Source of the DNA: Desulfobacter postgatei 2ac9 | GTDB lineage: Bacteria > Desulfobacterota > Desulfobacteria > Desulfobacterales > Desulfobacteraceae | Assembly (NCBI RefSeq): GCF_000233695.2 | Contig: NZ_CM001488.1 | Span: 274,049 to 338,048, forward strand | DNA length: 64,000 nt | Direction: 5' to 3' | In this document: positions 26,490 through 34,821 of the stretch, piece by piece | Layout: every line of letters starts with the position of its first letter | Position numbering within the stretch: position 1 is the stretch's first letter | Notes under the pieces: generated by a model | What the model was told of the DNA's origin: nothing | Database searches by the model: none | Seen by the model: the letters and a program-made list of their open reading frames with translations, nothing else | Position numbers and translations under genes: made by a program

Positions 26490-27572
26490 GGCTCATGTCG
26501 TGTTTTGGGGTCTTTTGAAATTTGGTAACAAAAAAGCAAGAATTGACTTGCATTACGGACTGTTATGATGGTAGATATTCGCTTTGCTATTAACTGGTTA
26601 CACTTGGATTGGAGCCGATGAAGGTAAATATCAAGACCCTGATAGATGATGTGCAATGCTATGAAACCGTTCGTGAGCTGCGTTGGCCAGAAATACGTGA
26701 GTGTCCGTTTTGTGATTCCATAAACACAATCAAAAAAGGTTACGATGATAGGGAATCTGCCAAACAGCGCTATGAATGCAAAGAGTGCGGAAAACGCTTC
26801 GATGATCTCACCGGGACCATTTTTGCCGGACATCACCAACCCCTTAAAGTGTGGATATTGTGCCTTTATTTCATGGAGTTAAATTTGTCAAACAACCAGA
26901 TTTCCAAAGAGTTGGACCTTAATCGTGGAGATGTTCACAATATGACTGCTCAGCTACGCGAAGGCGTGGTAAAAAAAAGCCTTGGATAACCCTTCAGGAT
27001 GAGGTTGAGTGCGATGAGGTGTATATCGTTGCAGGGCACAAAGGCAACCCCGAAGCTGTATCAAAAAAAGGCCGGGATGGTCGCCGTAACCGATTAAAGG
27101 GTGATAGAGGGCGTGGTACGCTGGAAAAAGAGAAACCACCTATTTTCGGGATAATACAGCGGTGTGGGCAGGTTGTGATTCAAATGCTCCCCAATGTCCG
27201 GCAGGCCACCATTGAGCCTTTGATAAAGGCCACTATACAGCCAGAAACATTGGTCTACACCGATGAGTATGCCATTTATAACCGGTTGAATGAATGGGGT
27301 TATGACCATGAAAGTGTGAATCATGAAGCCGGTGAATATGCCAGAGATGATGATGGAGATGGGTTTTATGAAGTCCATGTGAATACAATGGAAGGCTTCT
27401 GGTCATTACTCCGAAGTTGGATTCGCCCACATCGGGGTATCTCACAGGAGAAACTTCCTTTTTACCTCGGATTTTTCGAGTTCGTTCATAATGTTGGTAA
27501 ACGAGGGAAATCCCTGCTTCACTCACTTATTGAGGTGCTGATTAAGTAAGACCCCAAAACGCGACATGAGCC
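26490..27572 (+). mobile_element. IS1595-type insertion sequence
   Basis: The element is about 1,083 bp with 25-bp terminal inverted repeats (GGCTCATGTCGTGTTTTGGG start at 26490-26514; complement at 27548-27572, one mismatch). It carries one transposase gene in two frames. No matching 8-bp target duplication is visible: the left flank is AAAAAAAT and the right flank TTTTTATT. Insertion may therefore have been followed by a deletion. It abuts the CotH remnant. Confidence 0.85.
26618..27549 (+). CDS. IS1595-family transposase, read across a -1 frameshift
   Basis: The N-terminal part (to 26989) has a zinc ribbon (CPFCDSINTIKKGY...CKECGKRFDD) and a helix-turn-helix region. The C-terminal part (in the -1 frame, to 27549) has the DDE catalytic core typical of ISXO2/IS1595 transposases: DEVECDEVYIVAGHKGN, VYTDEYAIYN and NTMEGFWSLLRSWIRPHRG. 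The two frames meet at eight consecutive A residues (26972-26979), where A_AAA_AAA would allow -1 slippage. So it may be a programmed frameshift or a single-base loss in an IS that normally has one frame. The ATG at 26618 follows TTGGAG. Confidence 0.8.
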
Positions 27573-27782
27573 TTTTTATTTTAACTTAAAGGTACCAAAA
27601 TGATAACCAGCTTCCTCAGTGGGATATTACCATTCGACCATTAACGGTAAGTTGAGATCGGCCAAGTCCCTAAAATGGTAAATATAGCGGATAGAGATGG
27701 GAAGCCACCCGGAGGAAGCTTCCCGAATTAGTTATTTTCTAGATTTTAACGGGCATAAACACTCCGGGTTAATTTGGGGGTA
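27573..27782. other. unassigned sequence beside the IS
   Basis: About 210 bp lie between the IS right end and the end of the downstream hsp20 gene. I found no matching remainder of the CotH gene here, so the IS and its flanks have been rearranged. No gene or convincing hairpin is visible. Confidence 0.3.
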
Positions 27783-28169
27783 TTATGCGCTTTTTATCTC
27801 AATCTGTCTGGGTTTGGCTGCCTCAGACTTTGGCAGATGCAGCCGTAATACACCGTTTTTCAGTTCAGCCTCAACTTTTTCAACATCAATTGTCTGGGGG
27901 ACAGAAAAATTTCTTACATATTGAGCATTTGAGAACTCTTCGTAGGTGACCGGACCGGTTACAGGCAATTTCCTGACACCGGATATTGATAAGGTGCCGT
28001 TGTCTATATCAACAGATATATCGTCTTTTACAACCCCGGGCATGTCGGCGTAGATAAGTATTTCATCCTCATTTTCATAAATATCAACGGCAGGGGTTGC
28101 TTCATATAATTCTTTGGTTTTTTCAATATTTTTTTCTTCCTGTTTAGCTATCTCCTGGCTCCTATCCAT
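27783..28169 (-). CDS. Hsp20/alpha-crystallin small heat-shock protein
   Basis: The 128-residue chaperone holds an alpha-crystallin domain: AVDIYENEDEILIYADMPGV opens it and ELKNGVLRLHLPKSEAAKPRQIEI closes it, with the conserved GVL and a C-terminal IEI motif for oligomer assembly. Small heat-shock proteins bind unfolding proteins without ATP. It is the second gene of a two-gene hsp20 operon, 36 bp after its relative, with the RBS AAGGAGG upstream. The N-terminal arm is short and charged. Confidence 0.95.
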   Translation of the reverse strand: MDRSQEIAKQEEKNIEKTKELYEATPAVDIYENEDEILIYADMPGVVKDDISVDIDNGTLSISGVRKLPVTGPVTYEEFSNAQYVRNFSVPQTIDVEKVEAELKNGVLRLHLPKSEAAKPRQIEIKSA

Positions 28170-28205
28170 GACAATCCTCCTTTGGATAAACTTTTCATTG
28201 ACGAT

Positions 28206-28646
28206 TTAGATGATGCTGATTTTTTTGGGTTTTGCCGCCTCATGCTTGGGAAGGATAAGGTACAACACACCGTCTTTCAATGTGGCCTCAACTTTGGTGG
28301 AATCAACATCTGCCGGTAATGTAAAACTTCTGGAAAAAGACCCGATACCCCGTTCCGTTCTATGGATTTTATAATTTTCAGGTGCATCGGATTTCCTTTG
28401 CCCGCTGATTTCAAGATAGTTCCCCTGAATTTTTACATTCAAGTCGTCTTTTTTAAGTCCCGTCACTTCCGCCCTTATTTCAAAATTGTCTCCATTTTCA
28501 TAGAGGTTGGTCCGGGGAGCAGTTTGTTCAAATCCCCATCTGTAACCGGATGATTTTTCATAGTCGCCGTAAAGATTATCCAGTCTTTTTTGAAGAAGGT
28601 TCATGCTCCCGAACAATCTGTCAAGATCACTGATTCTTGTAAACAT
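28206..28646 (-). CDS. Hsp20/alpha-crystallin small heat-shock protein
   Basis: The 146-residue protein has a longer N-terminal arm (MFTRISDLDRLFGSMNLLQK) than its downstream partner and a complete alpha-crystallin domain (PRTNLYENGDNFEIRAEVTG to TLKDGVLYLILPKHEAAKPKKISII). The C-terminal ISI is the I-x-I anchor. Two unlike Hsp20 subunits in one operon can form mixed oligomers. The RBS AAAGGAGGAA lies directly upstream of the start. A candidate promoter lies at 28794-28821. Confidence 0.95.
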   Translation of the reverse strand: MFTRISDLDRLFGSMNLLQKRLDNLYGDYEKSSGYRWGFEQTAPRTNLYENGDNFEIRAEVTGLKKDDLNVKIQGNYLEISGQRKSDAPENYKIHRTERGIGSFSRSFTLPADVDSTKVEATLKDGVLYLILPKHEAAKPKKISII

Positions 28647-28793
28647 AATTATTCCTCCTTTAAATAGTTTTTATTTTAGAATACTGATGGAGCGTTCGGG
28701 CTGGTAGAATCGACGTCTTTATGAAAGTTTTAAGGTTTGTCCATCCTATCCCCTGATACCTTTGCTCCCACAAAATCATCTCTATTTTTGCTT

Positions 28794-28821
28794 AATTTAA
28801 TTCTGTTTTTTTTCATGTCAA
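28794..28821 (-). promoter_or_regulatory. candidate hsp20 operon promoter
   Basis: On the minus strand TTGACA (28821-28816), a 16-bp spacer and TAAATT (28799-28794) lie about 150 bp upstream of the first hsp20 start. The -35 is perfect, the -10 moderate. No sigma-32 consensus or CIRCE repeat was seen. Confidence 0.4.
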
Positions 28822-28841
28822 TATAATTTTTATTACCATAT

Positions 28842-28860
28842 TTGATCATATAGTGATCAA
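28842..28860. promoter_or_regulatory. operator-like dyad TTGATCA-TATAG-TGATCAA
   Basis: This is a perfect 7-bp inverted repeat with a 5-bp centre, upstream of both the hsp20 operon (minus) and the 31-codon frame (plus). It resembles Fnr/Crp-type half sites (TTGATnnnnATCAA) and would be a plausible site for such a regulator. The binding protein is not known. Confidence 0.5.
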
Positions 28861-28916
28861 TTCAAATATGAATCTTGATATTGTTCAATTGAGGATTTTT
28901 ATAAGGAGGTGATATT

Positions 28917-29012
28917 ATGCCGAAGGATTATTACCTTGTTTTTAGAAAAAAGGCCGATTCACCTATTGGGTGCATCGGCCTTTTTTATACTAAGTCAAAA
29001 AAACTGAATTAA
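28917..29012 (+). CDS. 31-residue small protein with a perfect ribosome-binding site
   Basis: The ATG follows ATAAGGAGGTGAT at 28901-28913, which is fully complementary to the 16S 3' end and ideally spaced. The frame reads MPKDYYLVFRKKADSPIGC and ends KSKKLN. A strong terminator hairpin sits inside the frame (28946-28986), and its end overlaps the last 4 bp of pyc on the other strand. Either it is a real small protein whose mRNA is prone to early termination, or a leader/decoy. The product is not recognised. Confidence 0.4.
   Translation: MPKDYYLVFRKKADSPIGCIGLFYTKSKKLN
28946..28986. terminator. bidirectional terminator downstream of pyc
   Basis: AAAAAAGGCCGAT and ATCGGCCTTTTTT form a 13-bp perfect stem around a loop that can pair further (CACC/GGTG). 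With A-runs and T-runs on both sides it works in either direction: for pyc (minus) and for any plus-strand transcript starting near 28880. Confidence 0.85.
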
Positions 29013-32000
29013 TCTTCTACCTGCTTAATAACAATCAGGAGATCTTTTGCATCAACCTGTGTTCCAACGGATGTGACGATTCTTTGAACAATACCGGAGA
29101 CATCAGAGAGCACATTGGTTTGCATTTTCATTGCTTCAATGGTAGCAAGAACATCCCCTCGTTCGATCTTCTGGTTTTCAGTAACGCAAACGGCAGAGAT
29201 CAGACCCGGCATTGGTGAACCAATTTCACCAAGAACAGCCGGGTTGGCCTTTTCCCGTGGTGCTCTTTCCGGCGCTTTCGAGCGGTCAGGTACTTTAACA
29301 ATCCGGGATTGACCATTCAGTTCGAAAAAGACCTCTCTTTTTCCTTCTTCATCTGCCTTCCCCTTGGCCATGAGACGAACAATAAGGGTTTTTCCGGACG
29401 CGAGATCAACAGAAAGTTCTTCTTCCCGTTTCATTCCATAGAAAAAATTAAGCGTTGGAAGCACACTCACATTTCCATAGGTCCTGCGATGTTTGGCGTA
29501 ATCAATGAATACATCCGGATACATTAAATAGGAAGCAAGTTCGCAGTCTGAAATTTTCCTTTCTGCCAGTTTTTCTGCTTCCGCACGCGTTGAGTCCATG
29601 TCAACAGGCTCAAGCAGTTGTCCTGGACGAACCGTAATGGGTTCTTCACCTTTCAATATCTTTTTCTGCAACTCTTTGGGAAATCCTCCCGGAGGTTGTC
29701 CCATCATTCCTTTAAAGAAGCTAACGACGGATTCCGGGAACGACACTTCTTTTTCCGGATTCAAAACATCTTCTTTGGTCAGACCGCTGGTAATCATGGA
29801 CAAAGCCATATCGCCAACCACTTTGGAGCTTGGCGTGACTTTTACAATATCACCGAACATCTCATTTACATCTCTATACACCTTTGCCACTTCAGGCCAT
29901 CTTTCTTCAATGCCCAGTGCCCTGGCCTGCTGGCGCAGATTGGTATATTGTCCGCCCGGCATTTCATGCAGATAAACTTCAGAGGTGCCGCTGTGAAATT
30001 CACTTTCAAAACCAACATACATCTGCCTTACTTTTTCCCAGTAGTTGGAAATAATTGCCAGTGATTCCGAATTCATACCGGTATCACGCGGGGTATTTTT
30101 AAGTGCGGCCACAATGGAACCTAAATTGGGGTGCGAGGTCAACCCGCTCATGGCATCCATTGCCGCATCAATGGCATCAACGCCTGCGTCTGCTGCCGAC
30201 AGCAGTGTTGCTGCGGCAATGCCGCTGGTATCATGGCTGTGAAGGTGAATGGGCAGACCAATTTCATTCTTTAAGGCTTCAATCAGCACCTTTGCCGCAG
30301 CCGGCTTTAACAATCCTGCCATATCCTTAATCGCCAAAATATGGGCACCGGCTTTTTCGAGCTCTTTTGCCATATCAACATAGTATTTCAGGCTGTATTT
30401 GGTCCTTTTGGGATCCAGAATATCACCTGTATAACATATGGCAGCTTCACAAATTTTATTGTTTTCCAGAACCGAATCCATGGCCAATCTCATATTTTCG
30501 ACCCAGTTCAGGGAATCAAAAACACGGAAAAGGTCCATTCCGTTTTCAGCAGCCTGTTTGACAAAGTACTTGATAACATTGTCCGGATAATTGGTATATC
30601 CCACACCATTGGAGGCTCTGAGCAGCATCTGCGTCAAAAGGTTCGGCATGGCCGCACGCAATTTCTGAAGCCGTTCCCAGGGACACTCTTTGGAAAACCG
30701 CATGGCAACATCAAAGGTTGCGCCGCCCCAGCACTCTACTGAAAACAGGTCAGGCAAAAGCGCTGCATAGGTTGGTGCAATATTCAGAAGATCAAAACTT
30801 CTCACCCTGGTGGCAAGAAGGGACTGATGGGCATCACGCATACTCTTATCCGTAATCAGCAATTTTTTCTGCGCTTTCATCCAGTGTGCGACGGCCTGGG
30901 GTCCTTCTTTGTCCAGTAATTGTTTGAGTCCCGGCTGGGCCTGCTGTGCAGAATATTTGGGTATGGCTGGCTGATGCACGTGTAATGCCGGAACGGGTCG
31001 ATTTTTGACGTCCTCATTTCCGTTAACAATGACTTCTCCAAGGAATGAAAGAAGTCTGGTTGCCCGGTCCCGTCTTTTGGTAAACGTGAAGAGCTCTTTG
31101 GTTTCATCAATGAACTTAGTGGTATATTCGGCATTTATGAAGGTTGGATGATTAACCAGACCTTGTAGAAACTGCAGGTTTGTGGCAACGCCCAGAATCC
31201 TGAATTCCGTCAGAGCCCGATTCATTTTCAAACGTGCTTCTTCGGCATTTGCGCCCCACGCGGTTATTTTTGTCAAAAGGGAATCAAAATAGCGGGTAAC
31301 GATTGCCCCGGAATAAGCGGTTCCGGCATCCAGACGAATGCCGAATCCTGCTGCTGTCCGATAGCCTGTAATTCTTCCGTAATCTGGAATAAAGTTATTT
31401 TCAGGATCTTCCGTGGTAATACGGCATTGAATGGCATGGCCGCTTAGTCTCACATTCTCCTGGGTAGGAATAAGGCTTTCAGGAGTCCCGATCACCATTC
31501 CCTGGGCAATTCTTAATTGCGCCTTGACAATGTCAATTCCGGTTACTTCCTCTGTTACCGTATGTTCTACCTGTATTCTTGGATTGACTTCCATGAAGTA
31601 GAACTTTTCTTTTTCCATATCCATGAGGAACTCAACGGTTCCGGCACTTTCATATCCTACTGTTTTGGCAATGGCCAGGCCTGCATTACACAACTCCTGG
31701 CGCTTTTCCTCTGAAAGAAACGTGGATGGCGCCCTTTCAACAACCTTTTGATTTCTTCTTTGAACAGAGCAGTCCCGTTCGTATAGATGAATGATATTGC
31801 CTTGGGAGTCCCCCAAAATCTGGACCTCAAGGTGTCTGGCTCTTTTGACAAGTTTTTCAAAATAAACTTCATCACTTCCGAACGCAGCGCTGGATTCCTT
31901 GCGGGCGGCATCAACCTGGGTCAAAAGCTCCTTTGTGCTTTCCACAGCCCGCATGCCTCTGCCGCCACCGCCCCAGCTGGCTTTCAACATAATCGGATAG

Positions 32001-32476
32001 CCAATCTCTTCAGCGATTTCAATGACTTTTTTATCATCATAAGGTAATGGACCACTTGCCGGAACAACAGGGGCTCCCGCCTCTATAGCCACCTTGCGGG
32101 CAGAAACCTTATTCCCCAGTTTGCGCATAACATCCGGAGAGGGCCCGACAAATATAATGCCGGCTTCAGCACACGCCTCAGCAAATTCCGGCTTTTCTGC
32201 GAGAAATCCGTATCCGGGGTGGATGGCATCTACATTTTTTTCCTTGGCAAGCCGAACAATCCCTTCAATATCCAGATAGGCTTCAATAGGGCCTTTTCCT
32301 TCTCCGATCAAATAACTTTCACCGGTTTTAAACCGATGAAGTGCAAATCGGTCCTCCTGGGAGTAGATAGCAATAGTTTCCAGTCCAAGCTCATGTGCCG
32401 CACGTGTCACACGAATCGCTATCTCACTGCGGTTGGCAATCAAGAGACGCTTGATTTTTTTTCCCATAACATCCAT
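29009..32476 (-). CDS. pyc: pyruvate carboxylase
   Basis: The 1,155-residue single-chain enzyme carboxylates pyruvate to oxaloacetate with ATP, bicarbonate and biotin. The biotin carboxylase part (about 1-460) shows RLLIANRSEIAIRV, an ATP-grasp loop KASWGGGGRGMR and EVNPRIQVEHTVTE. The carboxyltransferase barrel (about 540-820) shows WGGATFDVAMRFS and HLHSHDTSG. The C-terminal carrier has the biotin lysine in EAMKMQT (Lys1117). The length is standard. It would refill the TCA cycle of a complete acetate oxidiser, together with icd in this window. The ATG at 32476 follows AAGGAT. It is monocistronic, with a strong terminator directly after it. Confidence 0.97.
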   Translation of the reverse strand: MDVMGKKIKRLLIANRSEIAIRVTRAAHELGLETIAIYSQEDRFALHRFKTGESYLIGEGKGPIEAYLDIEGIVRLAKEKNVDAIHPGYGFLAEKPEFAEACAEAGIIFVGPSPDVMRKLGNKVSARKVAIEAGAPVVPASGPLPYDDKKVIEIAEEIGYPIMLKASWGGGGRGMRAVESTKELLTQVDAARKESSAAFGSDEVYFEKLVKRARHLEVQILGDSQGNIIHLYERDCSVQRRNQKVVERAPSTFLSEEKRQELCNAGLAIAKTVGYESAGTVEFLMDMEKEKFYFMEVNPRIQVEHTVTEEVTGIDIVKAQLRIAQGMVIGTPESLIPTQENVRLSGHAIQCRITTEDPENNFIPDYGRITGYRTAAGFGIRLDAGTAYSGAIVTRYFDSLLTKITAWGANAEEARLKMNRALTEFRILGVATNLQFLQGLVNHPTFINAEYTTKFIDETKELFTFTKRRDRATRLLSFLGEVIVNGNEDVKNRPVPALHVHQPAIPKYSAQQAQPGLKQLLDKEGPQAVAHWMKAQKKLLITDKSMRDAHQSLLATRVRSFDLLNIAPTYAALLPDLFSVECWGGATFDVAMRFSKECPWERLQKLRAAMPNLLTQMLLRASNGVGYTNYPDNVIKYFVKQAAENGMDLFRVFDSLNWVENMRLAMDSVLENNKICEAAICYTGDILDPKRTKYSLKYYVDMAKELEKAGAHILAIKDMAGLLKPAAAKVLIEALKNEIGLPIHLHSHDTSGIAAATLLSAADAGVDAIDAAMDAMSGLTSHPNLGSIVAALKNTPRDTGMNSESLAIISNYWEKVRQMYVGFESEFHSGTSEVYLHEMPGGQYTNLRQQARALGIEERWPEVAKVYRDVNEMFGDIVKVTPSSKVVGDMALSMITSGLTKEDVLNPEKEVSFPESVVSFFKGMMGQPPGGFPKELQKKILKGEEPITVRPGQLLEPVDMDSTRAEAEKLAERKISDCELASYLMYPDVFIDYAKHRRTYGNVSVLPTLNFFYGMKREEELSVDLASGKTLIVRLMAKGKADEEGKREVFFELNGQSRIVKVPDRSKAPERAPREKANPAVLGEIGSPMPGLISAVCVTENQKIERGDVLATIEAMKMQTNVLSDVSGIVQRIVTSVGTQVDAKDLLIVIKQVED

Positions 32477-33007
32477 TTTACATATCCTTGTTTTAGATAA
32501 TAACGCTCCTTCAATCTGTTTGCAGTATCCGCAACAGATTCTTCAATCCAAAATCGGTAAGAGTTCCTTCCACTGCCTTACTACGTCCGTTATGGCGTAT
32601 TTTAAATCAATCAATGGTTTGGAGAACCGTCCCTAATTATTTTTTTCTATGAAATTCTATGAAAAAATTAAAATTCCATGAAAAAATTAAAAATTTAATA
32701 AAATAGGAAACGCTTGTCAATCTATATTTTAGGAAACGCTTATCAATCTATTTTTTTTATTTTGACGCGGAATGACCTGTCAATAAAGGTTTGGGGAATC
32801 ATTAATTGACGCGGAAAAAGAGTCAAAAAAGGCTTGGATTAAAAACTATTTCCATCGTCCGGGCGACATCTGAAAAGAGATAAGCATGGGAATCCGGGAC
32901 CAGGAGAGTACAACCGATTATATCCAAGGATTTATCGATCTTGCCGGATAGTAAAAGAATCTGATATAAAATTGTAAATTGAAATTTAGTAGACAAAGGA
33001 ACCTAAG
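32477..33007. other. 531-bp regulatory region between pyc and the methyltransferase gene
   Basis: This region carries the divergent starts of pyc and the RlmL-like gene. Two near-identical 22-bp copies of TAGGAAACGCTT(G/A)TCAATC (32704-32725, 32730-32751) sit 26 bp apart. Two copies of TTGACGCGGAA (32762-32773, 32806-32817) sit 44 bp apart, and CTATGAAAAAATTAAAA recurs near 32650-32690. These look like repeated operator sites. No coding sequence is visible. Confidence 0.45.
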
Positions 33008-34213
33008 TTGAACATACCCAAAAAGGCTATTCTCCAGAAGGGACAGGGCAGAACCCGGAAACTGGCAAAACTTGAATATATTTACGAGCGGGAATCCCGC
33101 TATTTTGCCCAGGTGGCGGAAAGCGTCAAAGATCTGGCTTTAAAAGAGATCCGGGATCTTGGTGGAAAAAATACACAACCGGTGTTTCGGGGCATCTGGT
33201 TTGAGGCGGATCAATCCACATTTTATAAAATAGTCTACCTTTCCCGCCTGGCGTCACGGATGCTTGTCCCCCTGGTCGAGTTTCAATGCAAGGACAAGGA
33301 TGCCTTGTACAAGGGGGCCAGAACAATCCGATGGGAAGAGTTTTTAACACCCCAAAAAACCTTTTCCATTGCCTCCAACGTATCCGAGTCACAGATCAAC
33401 CATTCCAATTTTGCCGGATTGAGGGTCAAGGACGCCATTGCCGATTATTTCAGGGACAGGACCAACCACAGGCCTTCAGTAAATACCGAATCGCCTTGGA
33501 TCATGATCAATGTCCATATCCATAAAGATCGGGCCGCCATTTCCATTGACGCAGGTTCAGGGCCTTTGCACAAACGCGGATACAGGGAAGCCAGGGTTTC
33601 TGCCCCGATGCAGGAAACCGTGGCCGCAGCCATTATTGCCTTAAGCGGATGGAATGGAGAAGAACCGTTGTTGGATCCCATGTGCGGATCCGGAACCCTT
33701 CTGTGTGAAGCCCTAATGCATTACAGCCGGATTCCGGCCCAGATTTTTCGTGAACAGTTCGGATTTGAGCGCCTGCCTGATTTTAATGTCCGCGAATGGG
33801 AAGCGGTTAAAGCGGCGGCAGACAAAGCCATCCGGCCACTTCCCAGGGGACTTATCCGGGGCAGCGATATTTCCGACCTTGCCGTTGAAGCCACAAGAAC
33901 CAACCTGATGGGACTTCACTATGGCGCCCAGATTGACGTGGAGCTGGCAGATTTCAGACAGCTTAACCGGGTGGAAAACGCGCTCATTGTAACCAATCCC
34001 CCTTACGGGATCCGCATGGGCAAGGATCAGAACATGAAATTGTTTTACAACGACCTTGGCCAATTTTTAAAGGAACAGTGCAAAAGCTGTACTGCCTATG
34101 TCTATTTTGGCGACCCGGGCTTTATCAAACATGTGCCCTTGGCCCCTTCATGGAAAAAAAATCTGGAAATCGGGGGGTTGGATGGAAAGATAGTAAAATA
34201 CCAGTTATACTGA
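33008..34213 (+). CDS. RlmL-like THUMP-domain RNA methyltransferase
   Basis: The 401-residue protein matches the N-terminal half of E. coli RlmKL, which makes m2G2445 in 23S rRNA. A THUMP-like RNA-binding region lies at about 60-165. The Rossmann methyltransferase follows with LLDPMCGSGTLLCEAL (SAM site) and the catalytic VTNPPYGIRM. The RlmK (m7G2069) half is absent, which is common outside enterobacteria. The start is a TTG at 33008, 8 bp after AAAGGAACC; it gives the best-fitting N-terminus. It is followed by the interrupted PEP-synthase-like gene with a 68-bp gap. Confidence 0.85.
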   Translation: MNIPKKAILQKGQGRTRKLAKLEYIYERESRYFAQVAESVKDLALKEIRDLGGKNTQPVFRGIWFEADQSTFYKIVYLSRLASRMLVPLVEFQCKDKDALYKGARTIRWEEFLTPQKTFSIASNVSESQINHSNFAGLRVKDAIADYFRDRTNHRPSVNTESPWIMINVHIHKDRAAISIDAGSGPLHKRGYREARVSAPMQETVAAAIIALSGWNGEEPLLDPMCGSGTLLCEALMHYSRIPAQIFREQFGFERLPDFNVREWEAVKAAADKAIRPLPRGLIRGSDISDLAVEATRTNLMGLHYGAQIDVELADFRQLNRVENALIVTNPPYGIRMGKDQNMKLFYNDLGQFLKEQCKSCTAYVYFGDPGFIKHVPLAPSWKKNLEIGGLDGKIVKYQLY

Positions 34214-34281
34214 TCTTAAAAAAAGCAATTTCTGAAAGTGAAAATCGCATGGACATGGATTAAGCGGCTCGGGAAAAAGTC

Positions 34282-34821
34282 ATGAAAACAGACGAAACAG
34301 GCGCTGATGCACCTTCCATAAAAATATATCATGAACTCATGGCCTATAAGGTGGCCGATATCCTTCTGGTATCCAGCCCCTATGATGCGTTTATTATGGA
34401 AGAAGAGGGCCGGCTTTCAAACCGGATTATCAATCAATATAAGGGGCTGAATCTGTCCAAACCCCCGAAACTGACCTTTGCCTTCTCAGTCAAGGAAGCC
34501 TTTGAACAACTTGAAAGCAAACCTTTTGACCTGGTTCTTGCCATGCCCGGACTGGCCGGGATGGATGTATACACCTTTGGCAGACAGGTGAAGGAGCAAT
34601 ATTCACAGATCCCCTTTTGCCTGCTCTTTCACAACACCTGCGATATTAATCGGTATGCGGATACAGACCCGGAATCCCCTATTTACCGGACCTATATATG
34701 GGGAGGAAAGGCCGACCTGCTGGTGGCCATCATAAAAAATTTTGAAGATGAAAAAAATGTGGCCTTTGACACACAAAATGGAAAGGTCAGGGTCATTATA
34801 ATGGTAGAGAATTCCCCCTAG
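34282..34821 (+). pseudogene. N-terminal part of IS-interrupted receiver/PEP-synthase-like gene
   Basis: The 179 residues form a receiver-like domain (ADILLVSSPYDAFIMEEEGR and FDLVLAMPGLAGMDVY), without the usual aspartate cluster intact at all positions, and stop at VENSP where the IS begins. Joining 34820 to 36224 (removing the IS and one TA) continues the same frame into the 36264 part and gives a protein of about 992 residues. It is therefore the front of one gene, not a gene in its own right. A truncated receiver domain could still be made. Confidence 0.85.

Noticed and set aside
27573-27782. A possible 5' remainder of the CotH gene on the other side of the IS
   Set aside because: Translation in all frames gave no CotH-like motif, so the flanks do not rejoin.
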